NCBI RefSeq assembly: GCF_003815875.1
Contig: NZ_CP033924.1
Coordinates: 1,488,001 to 1,552,000 of the forward strand
Reading direction: 5' to 3'
DNA: 64,000 nucleotides
Source of the DNA: Chryseobacterium lactis
GTDB lineage: Bacteria; Bacteroidota; Bacteroidia; Flavobacteriales; Weeksellaceae
The notes under the pieces were generated by a model, which worked only from the letters and a program-made list of their open reading frames with translations, ran no database searches and was not told the origin of the DNA. Positions 43,318 to 52,693 of the stretch are shown one piece after another. Position numbers and translations under genes: made by a program. Numbering within the stretch: the first letter of the stretch is position 1; every line of letters begins with the position of its first letter.

Positions 43318-44175
43318 ATGCAAAATATACTAGGAATAGATATTGGAGGCTCCCATATTACATTGGCTCAGGTAGATCCTGAAAAACGTGAAATCATTTC
43401 ATCAACCTATGTAAGGGAACATGTAGATTCTTTTGAAAAAAAGGAAACCATTTTTTCTGCATGGGTTTCTGCAATAGAAAAAGCTTCTCATGATTTGAAA
43501 AGAGAGGATCTTCTGATAGGAGTAGCGATGCCCGGACCTTTTGATTATGAAAACGGAATTGCCCTGATGCTGCATGGGAAATTTCTTGACATCTATAACG
43601 TAAATATTAAAGAAGAGCTGGCAAAGCGTTTATCCATTTCAGTGGATCAGATTCATTTTGTAAATGATGCCGCCGCTTTTATGGAAGGTGAAGTTTTTGG
43701 AGGTTGTGTGCAGGAGTATACAAAAATTTTTGGAGTGACCCTGGGAACCGGATTTGGAACTACCTTTTATAACGGAGAAATAGCAACCGATGAAGACCTT
43801 TGGGATGCTCCTTTCAGAGATTCTATTTTTGAAGACTATATGGCGACCCGTTGGTTTGTCAACCGTTATGAAGAGTTAACCGGTGAGAAGATTTCAGGAA
43901 CAAAAGAACTGCTTGAAAAGCCTCAGGAGATTCAAAATACAATGTTTGATGAATATGCAGATTCCTTTTCGGAATTTATTGTGCAGCATGTCAGCATGTA
44001 TCAACCGGAAGTTTTAGTTATAGGAGGAAATATTGCCAAAGCATATCCTCATTTTGAAAAAAGATTTAATGAAAATTTAAAAAAGAATAATATTAACTTG
44101 CCGGTGAAAATCTCTGCTATTTTTGAAGATGCAGCCATTTTAGGAGCTGCAAGTTATGCGATGAAAAAAGCCTGA
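43318..44175 (+). CDS. ROK family sugar kinase without the zinc motif
   Basis: A 285-residue ROK protein: ATP motif LGIDIGGSHITLAQVD, DPEK..., catalytic Asp in HFVNDAAAFMEGEVFGG, and GVTLGTGFGTTFYNGE. The typical zinc cluster CxCGxxGCxE is absent, so it is atypical and likely binds its sugar with other residues. Given the locus, phosphorylation of GlcNAc or mannose is likely but unproven. It follows the GH18 pair by 125 nt and precedes the second GH92 by 20 nt. Confidence 0.82.
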   Translation: MQNILGIDIGGSHITLAQVDPEKREIISSTYVREHVDSFEKKETIFSAWVSAIEKASHDLKREDLLIGVAMPGPFDYENGIALMLHGKFLDIYNVNIKEELAKRLSISVDQIHFVNDAAAFMEGEVFGGCVQEYTKIFGVTLGTGFGTTFYNGEIATDEDLWDAPFRDSIFEDYMATRWFVNRYEELTGEKISGTKELLEKPQEIQNTMFDEYADSFSEFIVQHVSMYQPEVLVIGGNIAKAYPHFEKRFNENLKKNNINLPVKISAIFEDAAILGAASYAMKKA

Positions 44176-44195
44176 ATAACTAATAAAATGATATA

Positions 44196-46475
44196 ATGAA
44201 GTCTTTCTGTTCAACACTTTTTCTCCTCTTAAATGCATTGGCATTCAGCCAAAACTCATCCCTGGTGGATTATGTGAATCCATTGATGGGGACCCAGTCT
44301 AAACCTTCTTTATCCAACGGAAATACCTATCCCGCAGTTGGCCTTCCATGGGGAATGAATATCTGGACTCCTCAAACGGGTAAAATGGGTGATGGATGGG
44401 CATATACCTATGATGCAGATAAAATTAAAGGGTTTAAACAAACCCATCAGCCCTCTCCATGGATGAATGATTATGGTGCTTTTGCCATGATGCCGGGAGT
44501 AGGTAAACTAAAATTTAAAGAAGATGAACGGGCAAGCTGGTTCAGTCATAAAGCTGAGGTAGCAACGCCCTATTTTTATAGTGTGTATCTGGCAGATATC
44601 AATGTAACCACTGAGTTTACACCAACGGAAAGAGCTTCTTTCTTTAAATTTGATTTTCCTAAAACAGACAGTGCCTATGTTGTCATTGATGCCTTAAACA
44701 AAGGCTCATACATTAAGATTTTACCTAAAGAAAGAAAAATTCTGGGCTATACAACCCGATATTCAACAGGGAAATATGAAAATTTTAAAAACTATTTTGT
44801 TGTTCAGTTTGATAAAGATTTTGAGCTGACAAGAGCCTGGAAAAATGATAAACTGGTCAATGATCAGTTAGAAATTACAAGCGATCATGCAGGGGCAGTA
44901 GTTGGATTTAAATTAAAAAACAAAGAGGTAGTCTACGCAAAAGTAGCGTCTTCATTTATTAGCTTTGAACAGGCAGAGCTGAATTTGAAAAGAGAAATCG
45001 GCAACAGAAATTTTGAACAGGTAAAAACAGATGCAAAGAATATCTGGAATAAAACCCTTGGAAAATTAGAAGTGAAAGGAGGGACTGATCAGCAGATGAG
45101 AACTTTCTATTCTTCGTTATACAGAACCTTGTTCTTTCCACAGAAATTGTATGAATTTGATGCTCAAAATAAAATAAAACACTGGAGCCCGTATAACGGT
45201 AAAATCGCTGACGGCAAAATGTTTGCCGGAACCGGATTCTGGGATACTTTCCGTGCTTTATATCCTTTCTTGAACCTGGTTTATCCAAGTATTAACGTAG
45301 AAATGCAGGAAGGACTGGCCAATGCTTACAAGGAAGGAGGTTTCTTACCGGAATGGAGCAGCCCGGGATATTCTGATATTATGATTGGAAATAATTCTGC
45401 TTCAGTAGTGGCAGATGCCTATATCAAAGGACTTCGTGGATATGATGTGGAAACTTTATGGCAAGCTGTAAAACATGGTGCCAATAATGAAGGGCCTATT
45501 GAAGCGGTAGGTCGTGCAGGAGTACAATATTACAATACATTAGGCTATGTTCCTTATGATGTAAAAATCAATGAAAATGCAGCCAGAACATTGGAATATG
45601 CTTATGATGATTTTTCCATTTACCAATTGGGAAAAGCCTTAGGAAAACCTGCTTCAGAAATTGATATTTACAAAAAAAGAGCGTATAATTACAAAAATGT
45701 GTTCGATAAAGAAACCGGTTTAATGCGTGGTAAGAATAAAGACGGTAATTTCCAGAAGCCTTTCAACCCTTTTAAATGGGGTGATGCTTTTACAGAAGGA
45801 AACAGCTGGCATTATACCTGGTCTGTTTTTCAGGATATTGACGGGCTGTCAGAATTGATGGGCGGTAAAAAGAAGTTTGAAGCCAAACTTGATGAGGTAT
45901 TTTCACTTCCACCGGTATTTGATGACAGTTATTACGGCGGGGTGATTCATGAGATCAGAGAAATGCAGATCATGAATATGGGGCAATATGCCCACGGAAA
46001 CCAGCCGATACAGCATATGATTTATCTCTATAACTATGCCGGAGCTCCGTATAAAACACAATATTGGACAAGACAGGTTATGAATAAGCTCTATATGGCT
46101 ACGCCAGACGGATACTGTGGAGATGAAGATAACGGGCAGACTTCTGCATGGTATGTTTTCTCAGCCTTAGGATTCTATCCGGTGACGCCTGCTACAGATC
46201 AATATGTACTGGGAGCACCATTATTCAAGGAAGCAACTATTCATCTTGAAAACGGAAAGAAAATTGAAATAAAAGCACCGGAAAACAATGCAGATAATCT
46301 GTATGTAAAGTCATTGAATGTTAATCAACAGCCTTATTCCAAAAACTGGTTAAGTCATCAGGAGCTGATGAAAGGAGCAGTTCTGGATTTTAAAATGGAT
46401 AGCAAGCCAAACAAAGAAAGAGGTTCACAGGAAAAAGACTTTCCGTATTCAATGTCAAAAGAACAATCAAAATAA
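44196..46475 (+). CDS. GH92 mannosidase-like protein with Gln at the catalytic-acid position
   Basis: A 759-residue GH92 protein with a signal peptide (MKSFCSTLFLLLNALAFS). The family motifs GTQSKPSLSNGNTYPAVGLPWGMNIW, MPGVGKLKF, GTGFWDTFRALYPFLNLVYP, HGNQPIQHMIYLYNYAGAPYKTQ and DEDNGQTSAWYVFSALGFYPVTP are present. In canonical GH92 enzymes the third motif reads GxEPxHH, with Glu as the general acid; here it is GNQPIQH with Gln at residue 603. Gln at this position is reported for a GH92 enzyme acting on mannose-1-phospho-6-mannose. The base Asp appears present in DEDNGQ. Confidence 0.9.
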   Translation: MKSFCSTLFLLLNALAFSQNSSLVDYVNPLMGTQSKPSLSNGNTYPAVGLPWGMNIWTPQTGKMGDGWAYTYDADKIKGFKQTHQPSPWMNDYGAFAMMPGVGKLKFKEDERASWFSHKAEVATPYFYSVYLADINVTTEFTPTERASFFKFDFPKTDSAYVVIDALNKGSYIKILPKERKILGYTTRYSTGKYENFKNYFVVQFDKDFELTRAWKNDKLVNDQLEITSDHAGAVVGFKLKNKEVVYAKVASSFISFEQAELNLKREIGNRNFEQVKTDAKNIWNKTLGKLEVKGGTDQQMRTFYSSLYRTLFFPQKLYEFDAQNKIKHWSPYNGKIADGKMFAGTGFWDTFRALYPFLNLVYPSINVEMQEGLANAYKEGGFLPEWSSPGYSDIMIGNNSASVVADAYIKGLRGYDVETLWQAVKHGANNEGPIEAVGRAGVQYYNTLGYVPYDVKINENAARTLEYAYDDFSIYQLGKALGKPASEIDIYKKRAYNYKNVFDKETGLMRGKNKDGNFQKPFNPFKWGDAFTEGNSWHYTWSVFQDIDGLSELMGGKKKFEAKLDEVFSLPPVFDDSYYGGVIHEIREMQIMNMGQYAHGNQPIQHMIYLYNYAGAPYKTQYWTRQVMNKLYMATPDGYCGDEDNGQTSAWYVFSALGFYPVTPATDQYVLGAPLFKEATIHLENGKKIEIKAPENNADNLYVKSLNVNQQPYSKNWLSHQELMKGAVLDFKMDSKPNKERGSQEKDFPYSMSKEQSK

Positions 46476-46504
46476 AATAATTTAACACTTAGAAATACAA
46501 CTGT

Positions 46505-47002
46505 ATGAGTACAGAAAAGAAAGAAATATTCGAAAGAGTAGAAGAGATGCTGGGAGCGCAAGGGTTTACTATTGCAGCAAAAGATGATACAAGACCATGG
46601 GGAGGATTTTTTGTAATTGATGAAAATCAGGCACAGGATTTTGCCAACCAGTATTTTGAGGGTATTGATGTTGAAAACTTAAGAATAGGAGGGAAATTAA
46701 GCCCTAAAATTCTTATTGTGGCTCCGCAGGCGAGATTAAGCTGGCAGTATCACCACAGAAGAGCCGAGATCTGGCAGGTTGTGGAAGGTACCGTAGGAAT
46801 CAAAAGAAGCAGTACCGACGACGAAGGTGAAGTAGCAGAATACAATCCAAAAGATCAGGTAAAGCTTCAGCAGGGAGAAAGACACCGTTTAATCGGGTTA
46901 GATGGCTGGGGAATTGTTGCTGAAATCTGGCAACATACCGATGCTTCCAATCCTTCAGACGAAGACGACATCGTTCGTGTACAGGATGATTTCGGAAGAT
47001 AA
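46505..47002 (+). CDS. Cupin-type sugar-phosphate isomerase-like protein
   Basis: A 165-residue soluble protein resembling the C-terminal cupin of type II phosphomannose isomerase: RPWGGFFVIDE near residue 28, SWQYHHRRAEIWQVVEGTV near residue 80 with metal-binding His residues, and the later LQQGERHRLIGLDGWGIVAEIWQ. It may interconvert mannose-6-phosphate and fructose-6-phosphate, but the role of stand-alone forms is uncertain. It follows the second GH92 by 29 nt, and a full-length class I isomerase is present in the opposite arm. Confidence 0.78.
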   Translation: MSTEKKEIFERVEEMLGAQGFTIAAKDDTRPWGGFFVIDENQAQDFANQYFEGIDVENLRIGGKLSPKILIVAPQARLSWQYHHRRAEIWQVVEGTVGIKRSSTDDEGEVAEYNPKDQVKLQQGERHRLIGLDGWGIVAEIWQHTDASNPSDEDDIVRVQDDFGR

Positions 47003-47022
47003 TTACCTATAAAAACATTTAT

Positions 47023-47053
47023 TTCTTCCCTTCAGAATTGTTGAGGGGAAGAA
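47023..47053 (+). terminator. Hairpin after the cupin gene
   Basis: TTCTTCCCTTCA (47023-47034) and TGAGGGGAAGAA (47042-47053) pair with one wobble. There is no T-run after it, so it may be a partial terminator. Confidence 0.4.
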
Positions 47054-47206
47054 TATAATGTCACTTGCCTCTTTTCGGATTCAGTATTTCTTAAGCGACT
47101 TCTCTACACGTTTGCACCTCCGATGAATCCTGAACTTATGATTTCCGGTCATCATTTTTATATGACGGAATGAATTTCTTTTTAAATAATTAAATAGCTG
47201 AAGATC

Positions 47207-49315
47207 ATGATAAAAAATATTTTCACCCTCTGCATATCTGTTGTATGCGGAATCATTATACATGCTCAATCATTCGAATCTCCCAATGGTAAACTGCAAC
47301 TGAACTTTGCCATCAAAGAAGAAGGAAGCCCGTATTATGCGCTTCAATATAAAGGGAAAACCATTGTGAAGGATAGTAAACTGGGATTTATTTTAAAACC
47401 TTCCACCTCTTATTTTTCAGGATTTAAAGTAGAAAATATCAGCTATACTTCTGAAAACAATACCTGGAAAACCGTTTGGGGCCCGAACAAAGAAGTCAAT
47501 GATCATTATAAAGAAATGCTGGTTCATCTGGTGCAAAATAAAACAGGCTGGAAACTGGATATCCGATTCAGACTTTTTGATGACGGATTAGGTTTCAGAT
47601 ATGAATTTCCCGTTCAACCTGAGTTGAGACATTTTACGATCAATAATGAACTTACCTCTTTTAATCTGGGAAAAGATTATAAAGCATTCTGGATTCCCGC
47701 AGATTATGATACCAATGAATTTCCGGTAACCACTTCAGCATTATCCCGAATTTCAGGGTTAATTGATGAGGTAAGAAAAGAACCGTTGGCAGCCAAAGCT
47801 CCAAGTACAAGTTTAGCCGTACAAACCCCATTGATGCTGAAGTCTCAGGACGGAATTTACATCAACATCCATGAAGCTGCTCTGGTTAATTTTCCGGCAA
47901 TGACCCTGAATCTTGATGATAAAAACTTTATTCTATCCTCTAACCTTACTCCCGATAAAAACGGTGACAGAGGGTTTATTCAAACCGGTTCAGTAAGCCC
48001 GTGGCGTACAATGATCATCAGTGACGACGCAAGAGAAATACTATCTTCCAATCTTATTGTTAATCTGAATGAACCCAACAAAATTGAGGATCCTTCATGG
48101 ATAAAACCGACTAAATATATCGGAGTATGGTGGGAATATTTTACAGGAGGCGGGTCTACCTGGGCCTTTTCTGATAATCAGGATATCCGAATCGGAGAAA
48201 CAGATTATAAAACTCTAAAACCGAATGGCAGACATGGTGCCAATACAAAACATGTCAAAGAATATATTGACTTTGCCGCAGCGAATGGATTTGATGCCGT
48301 TCTGGTGGAAGGCTGGAACGAAGGCTGGGAAGATAACCAGGCGTACAGAAAAGAACATATTTACAGCTTTACCAAAGCATACCCGGACTTTGATGTAAAA
48401 GAACTTCAAGCCTATGCAAAAAGGAAAAATGTAAAAATCATTATGCATCACGAAAGTACTTCTTCAGTAGTCGATTATGAAAGACAATTAAAAGATGCCT
48501 TTAGATTTATGAAGGATAACGGATATAATGCGGTAAAAACAGGATATGTTGGCCCTATAATTCCCCGAAGTGAATATCATGACGGCCAATGGATGGTCAA
48601 CCATTACAGATATGTTGCTGAAACTGCTGCTCAGTATCAGATTATGGTCAATTCACATGAAGCCGTACGACCTACAGGATTACACCGGACATATCCCAAC
48701 TGGATTGCCCAGGAGTCTGCCAGAGGAACAGAATTTGAATCTTTTAACGGAAACAAACCGGATCATACCACCATTCTTCCTTTTACCCGTTTGATTGGTG
48801 GACCAATGGATTATACTCCCGGGATCTTTGAAGGTGATCTTTCCGTTTATGGAAATAATAAAGCGAAATTAAGTACAACATTGACCAAACAACTTGCTCT
48901 TTATATTACGATGTACAGCCCGCTTCAAATGGCTGCGGATCTTATTGAAAACTACAAAAAATACCCTGACGCCTTTCAGTTTATTAAAGATGTTGCCGTA
49001 GACTGGGATTCCTCGTATATCCTTGAGGCAGAACCGGGCGATTATGTTACCATCGCAAGAAAAGCTAAAAATAAAAATGAATGGTTTGTCGGAAGTATCA
49101 CCGATGAAAACCCAAGAGAAGCCACCGTAGATTTATCATTCCTTCCGAAAGGTCAAAAATTTGAAGCCATTATTTATAAAGATGGAAAAAATGCCAGCTG
49201 GAATCATAATCCCAAAAGCTATGAAATTTCCAAACAAAAGGTAAAGTCAAGTGAGAAACTTAAAATAGAAGTAGCACCGGGCGGAGGATTTGCCATTAGC
49301 ATAAAACCTGTTTAA
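47207..49315 (+). CDS. GH97 alpha-glucosidase-like enzyme
   Basis: A 702-residue GH97 protein with a signal peptide (MIKNIFTLCISVVCGIIIHAQS). N-terminal beta-sandwich, catalytic barrel with WWEYFTGGGSTWAF, VLVEGWNEGWE, IIMHHESTSSVVDYERQL and VNSHEAVRPTGLHRTYPNW, then a C-terminal beta domain. The HHE and HE motifs are those of inverting members such as SusB, so alpha-glucosidase-type activity is favoured over the retaining galactosidase type. In this locus it might remove the terminal glucose of glucosylated high-mannose glycans; that is inference. It closes the rightward operon. Confidence 0.92.
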   Translation: MIKNIFTLCISVVCGIIIHAQSFESPNGKLQLNFAIKEEGSPYYALQYKGKTIVKDSKLGFILKPSTSYFSGFKVENISYTSENNTWKTVWGPNKEVNDHYKEMLVHLVQNKTGWKLDIRFRLFDDGLGFRYEFPVQPELRHFTINNELTSFNLGKDYKAFWIPADYDTNEFPVTTSALSRISGLIDEVRKEPLAAKAPSTSLAVQTPLMLKSQDGIYINIHEAALVNFPAMTLNLDDKNFILSSNLTPDKNGDRGFIQTGSVSPWRTMIISDDAREILSSNLIVNLNEPNKIEDPSWIKPTKYIGVWWEYFTGGGSTWAFSDNQDIRIGETDYKTLKPNGRHGANTKHVKEYIDFAAANGFDAVLVEGWNEGWEDNQAYRKEHIYSFTKAYPDFDVKELQAYAKRKNVKIIMHHESTSSVVDYERQLKDAFRFMKDNGYNAVKTGYVGPIIPRSEYHDGQWMVNHYRYVAETAAQYQIMVNSHEAVRPTGLHRTYPNWIAQESARGTEFESFNGNKPDHTTILPFTRLIGGPMDYTPGIFEGDLSVYGNNKAKLSTTLTKQLALYITMYSPLQMAADLIENYKKYPDAFQFIKDVAVDWDSSYILEAEPGDYVTIARKAKNKNEWFVGSITDENPREATVDLSFLPKGQKFEAIIYKDGKNASWNHNPKSYEISKQKVKSSEKLKIEVAPGGGFAISIKPV

Positions 49316-49360
49316 TTTAGCAAAGAGAAAAGGTCATTTTTTATAATTATAAAGAAAAAA

Positions 49361-49428
49361 CATCAATAGGAGCGGACTTTAGTCCGCTTTCTTATTATAT
49401 CCCATAATCTGGTTTCAGCCAAAACGTA
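49361..49428. repeat. AGCGGACT palindromic repeat, copy 1
   Basis: A 34-nt identical core starting CATCAATAGGAGCGGACTTT at 49361 recurs at 49494. The AGCGGACT-TT-AGTCCGCT palindrome lies inside, and the following 30 nt (TATCCCATAATCTGG...) are also similar. Confidence 0.7.
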
Positions 49429-49493
49429 TTTGTTTTCAATGTTTTTTGCCACGAATCCGCGAATAAAAAATATTGATGCATTGGTAGCTGGGG

Positions 49494-49562
49494 CATCAAT
49501 AGGAGCGGACTTTAGTCCGCTTTCTTAATGATACCCTAGTCAATCTGGCTTTAGCCTAAACT
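49494..49562. repeat. AGCGGACT palindromic repeat, copy 2
   Basis: Direct repeat of the element at 49361, spaced 133 nt, identical for 34 nt and similar for the rest. The hairpins probably terminate both converging operons. Confidence 0.7.
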
Positions 49563-49565
49563 TAT

Positions 49566-50924
49566 TTATTCCCGATCCGTCCACTCTTTTTCTATCTCTT
49601 CCAACGTCTTTCCTTTCGTCTCAGGGATCGTCTTCCAGATAAAAATAAAGGTGAATACTGCAATAATCGTATAAATCCAGAATGTACAGGCACTTCCTAC
49701 AGATCCGATCAGAACAGGGAAAGTCTGTGAGACCAGAAATACAGCCAGCCACAAAAAGAAAGTGGCCACAGACATGGCTGTAGCACGGGCTTTTGTAGGG
49801 AAAATTTCAGCGATAACAACGAAAGTAAGCGGTCCCAATGACATCGCAAAACAGGCAATATAGCCGAGTATCGCGATAAGCAATAGATATCCTTGTTGTT
49901 GTGTGTAAAAAACAAGACCTGTAATGAACAAACAAATAGTCATTCCTGAAATACCAAGTAATAATAGCTTTTTTCGTCCCCAATGATCCACATATTGTAT
50001 GGCAACCAATGTGAAAATAACATTGATAATGCCTAACAGAATAGTTTGCATAAAAGCAGAGTCTGATCCAACACCGATAGATTTAAAAATTTCAGGAGCA
50101 TAGTACATAATGGCGTTAATTCCGGTAATCTGAGAAAGAATAGCCAGCAAAATACCGATTCCCATTGCCCGCTTGAGTTGCGGAGCCTTTATATCAGAAA
50201 AAGAAAATGGGGTTTCATCTTTTAGTGATTCATTGATAGATTCTAATTCCTGCTGAGCGAGTTCAGCACCATTAATTTGAGTAAGAATATCCAGTGCTTC
50301 TGAATTTCGTTGATGGGATGCCAGCCAGCGAGGACTCTCGGGAATCGTTAGCAATAAAAGGATAAAGATAATAGATGGAATAACCCCTGAGCCAAACATC
50401 CATCGCCACCCGGTAGAAATATTCCAGGTTTCATTATGAATTCCGGCGATATAGGCATTCACGAAATAAATAACCAGAATTCCCGTGACAATCCCCAATT
50501 GAAAAATGGAGATTAAACGTCCTCTTATTGCCGCCGGAGCCATTTCCGAGATATACATAGGGGAAAGCATGGAAGCAATCCCGATTCCCATACCTCCGAT
50601 AATTCTGAATACGACGAAAAACAAAAGGTTGGGAGCTACAGCTGTCCCTATGGAAGAAATCACAAACAATAAGGCAGAAAGCATCAATACCTTTTTCCTT
50701 CCGACATGATCACTAAGTTTCCCGGAATACATTGCTCCCACAATACATCCGAGAAGTGCACATGAAGCCACCCAGCCCATCATCACATCAGAAAGATGAT
50801 AGTAGATTTTCATAAAACCGATGGCTCCGGAAATCACGGCCGTATCATAACCGAATAATAAACCACCCACAGAAGCGACAAGAGTTGATTTATAAATAAG
50901 AGTTGAGTGTGAAGTTGATGACAT
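49566..50924 (-). CDS. Sugar porter family MFS transporter
   Basis: A 452-residue sugar-proton symporter. Signatures GRKKVLMLSALLFV, DTAVISGAIGFM, PESPRWLASHQRN, GRLISIFQLGIVTGI and PETKGKTLEEIEKE match the sugar-porter branch. It brings hexoses, probably mannose or GlcNAc, into the cytosol. It is the last gene of the leftward operon, 5 nt after the isomerase. It is distinct from the MFS permease in the rightward arm. Confidence 0.92.
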   Translation of the reverse strand: MSSTSHSTLIYKSTLVASVGGLLFGYDTAVISGAIGFMKIYYHLSDVMMGWVASCALLGCIVGAMYSGKLSDHVGRKKVLMLSALLFVISSIGTAVAPNLLFFVVFRIIGGMGIGIASMLSPMYISEMAPAAIRGRLISIFQLGIVTGILVIYFVNAYIAGIHNETWNISTGWRWMFGSGVIPSIIFILLLLTIPESPRWLASHQRNSEALDILTQINGAELAQQELESINESLKDETPFSFSDIKAPQLKRAMGIGILLAILSQITGINAIMYYAPEIFKSIGVGSDSAFMQTILLGIINVIFTLVAIQYVDHWGRKKLLLLGISGMTICLFITGLVFYTQQQGYLLLIAILGYIACFAMSLGPLTFVVIAEIFPTKARATAMSVATFFLWLAVFLVSQTFPVLIGSVGSACTFWIYTIIAVFTFIFIWKTIPETKGKTLEEIEKEWTDRE

Positions 50925-50929
50925 AGCTT

Positions 50930-52684
50930 TTATTTTAAAACTTTATGGGAAATCATCTCTGTACGGATGCTGGCCTTAATGGTTACGCATTCTTTTCCGG
51001 CACTTTCTCCGTGAGGAGTGATGGTGTAGGCTCCGACTTGAGCAGGAACAATAAATGTTTCTGCATAATGGATGATATAAGGTTCAAAACGATGATCAGG
51101 GCTTTCTACAATTACTTCACGACCTTCTATCAGGTTTAGCACATTGACTAGACCTTCCGTATGATGAACTACTTTTTTGGTAAACCAATGCCTTCTGGTT
51201 TCAATAAACGACATAGAATCTAATCCGGTACGTTCTTCACGCCAGCCATCGCCTTCCTGTACAACTTCTGTAAGATTCAGAATGTTTTTCTGAGTCCAGG
51301 AAGTCTTACGATCCCATTGAATGACATTTTTTCCATGTTCCAGAGATATCGGTCTCGGTTTTCCATCCAGTCCCATTCTTCCCCAATCCCAAAGCTTAAA
51401 GGTAAAGATATAAGGAGTGGCACTAATTTCCAATACCACGGAATTAGCTCCTGAACAATGTACAGTTCCTGCCGGTATGGAAACATGATCATGCTTTTTC
51501 ATGGGCCATTTTTGTACATATTGATCCGCATCAAAAGGGATAGAGTGATTTTGTGCCGCAGTAAGATCTTTCATCATACATTCAGGATCGATATTTTCTT
51601 TCAACCCAAGGTAGACAAAAGCATCCTCTTTTACATCCAACATATAATAGCTTTCATCCTGAGTATAGGTCATCCCGAATTTTTCTTTGATATATTCTTT
51701 CAACGGGTGTACCTGCAAACTTAGATTACCTCCTTCCATCGTATCCAGAAAGTCAAAGCGGATAGGAAATTCATCTCCAAATCCTTCATACACCTGTTTT
51801 CCAAGCAAAGCTTCCGGTTGGAAAAATACAAGATTCAGGGAAGGAATTTCAAACACCTGGTCTCCGAAACCTAATAATAAACTGTTTTCTTCCGGTACAC
51901 AGTCAAATCCCCATGCATAATTAGGCTGGCTTCTGTCCAGGTCACAGACTTCTTTCAGCCATTGTCCGCCCCATGGACCCGGATCGAAAAACGGGACCAC
52001 CCTGAAAGGTTGTTGTACCGTTTGTTGGAGAGCCTCAAACAAAGCAGTTGTCTTTATCATTTTAGGCTGATGAGGAACGGTTGTATCCAGTACAAAATGA
52101 GACTGGTTTAAAATTCTTTTTTTGTAGCGATCACAAACTCGCCAATCAACAAAATAAGCATGTTTATATTGATAAGAAAAAGAATCGGTATAGTTGGTTC
52201 TTCCGAGATTGCAGGCTGTGTTTTGTCGGAAACGCTTCTGTATTTCCCATCGGGGCATGTCTGCATACAGGATCATATCAGGTTTTTCGCTTACTAAAGC
52301 TGCTCCGGGTCCTATAATTATTGTACATCCTTTTATTTCATCCAGCTTTTTACGAAGATCTGTTATTTTTGAGGAGTCAAAATAATCTTCCAGTTCCAGC
52401 GGATTTATATAACCAAATACGGGATCATCAGTAACATAGTTCTGTACCATGGCCGAAATTTCGTTCTCCGGTTTCATTGCTTCTGGAGTATTAATAATTA
52501 ATTCAGGTTGTAAAAATTGCTTTACAGCAGCAATAATTTCATTTATGAATACTCCGGGATAGCATTCAATAGCAACGGTTTCGGGAGTGTTTACAGTGAG
52601 TTCTTTTAAAATATCTTCCCAACCCGCGATACAGGTATGATCTTTTATGGGGATAATAGGAAATTTATTGAAATTTGATTTCAT
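50930..52684 (-). CDS. manA: Class I mannose-6-phosphate isomerase with degenerate kinase-like N-terminus
   Basis: A 584-residue protein. The C-terminal part, from about residue 265, is a class I phosphomannose isomerase: GGNLSLQVHPLKEYIKEKFGMTYTQDESYYML supplies zinc-site His residues, and SIPAGTVHCSGANSVVLEISATPYIF and WGRMG follow. The N-terminal 220 residues resemble a P-loop uridine-kinase-like fold (VAIECYPGVFINEIIAAVK, GCTIIIGPGAAL, DMPRWEIQKRFRQN) but the Walker A GxGKS is lost. This long form occurs in Bacteroidota. It converts mannose-6-phosphate to fructose-6-phosphate, feeding glycolysis from the kinase step. Confidence 0.85.
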   Translation of the reverse strand: MKSNFNKFPIIPIKDHTCIAGWEDILKELTVNTPETVAIECYPGVFINEIIAAVKQFLQPELIINTPEAMKPENEISAMVQNYVTDDPVFGYINPLELEDYFDSSKITDLRKKLDEIKGCTIIIGPGAALVSEKPDMILYADMPRWEIQKRFRQNTACNLGRTNYTDSFSYQYKHAYFVDWRVCDRYKKRILNQSHFVLDTTVPHQPKMIKTTALFEALQQTVQQPFRVVPFFDPGPWGGQWLKEVCDLDRSQPNYAWGFDCVPEENSLLLGFGDQVFEIPSLNLVFFQPEALLGKQVYEGFGDEFPIRFDFLDTMEGGNLSLQVHPLKEYIKEKFGMTYTQDESYYMLDVKEDAFVYLGLKENIDPECMMKDLTAAQNHSIPFDADQYVQKWPMKKHDHVSIPAGTVHCSGANSVVLEISATPYIFTFKLWDWGRMGLDGKPRPISLEHGKNVIQWDRKTSWTQKNILNLTEVVQEGDGWREERTGLDSMSFIETRRHWFTKKVVHHTEGLVNVLNLIEGREVIVESPDHRFEPYIIHYAETFIVPAQVGAYTITPHGESAGKECVTIKASIRTEMISHKVLK

Positions 52685-52693
52685 TTTTTTTGA

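Larger units (their letters stand above)
49316..49565. other. Convergent intergenic region with two repeat copies
   Basis: The two polysaccharide operons meet here. Apart from the repeats at 49361-49428 and 49494-49562, a segment near 49447-49466 (TTGCCACGAATCCGCGAATA) resembles another Bacteroidota dispersed repeat. No gene. Confidence 0.55.

Noticed and set aside
49441..49480. Small gene in the convergent region
   Set aside because: The stretch resembles a dispersed GCCACGAAT repeat and holds no start-to-stop frame of note.
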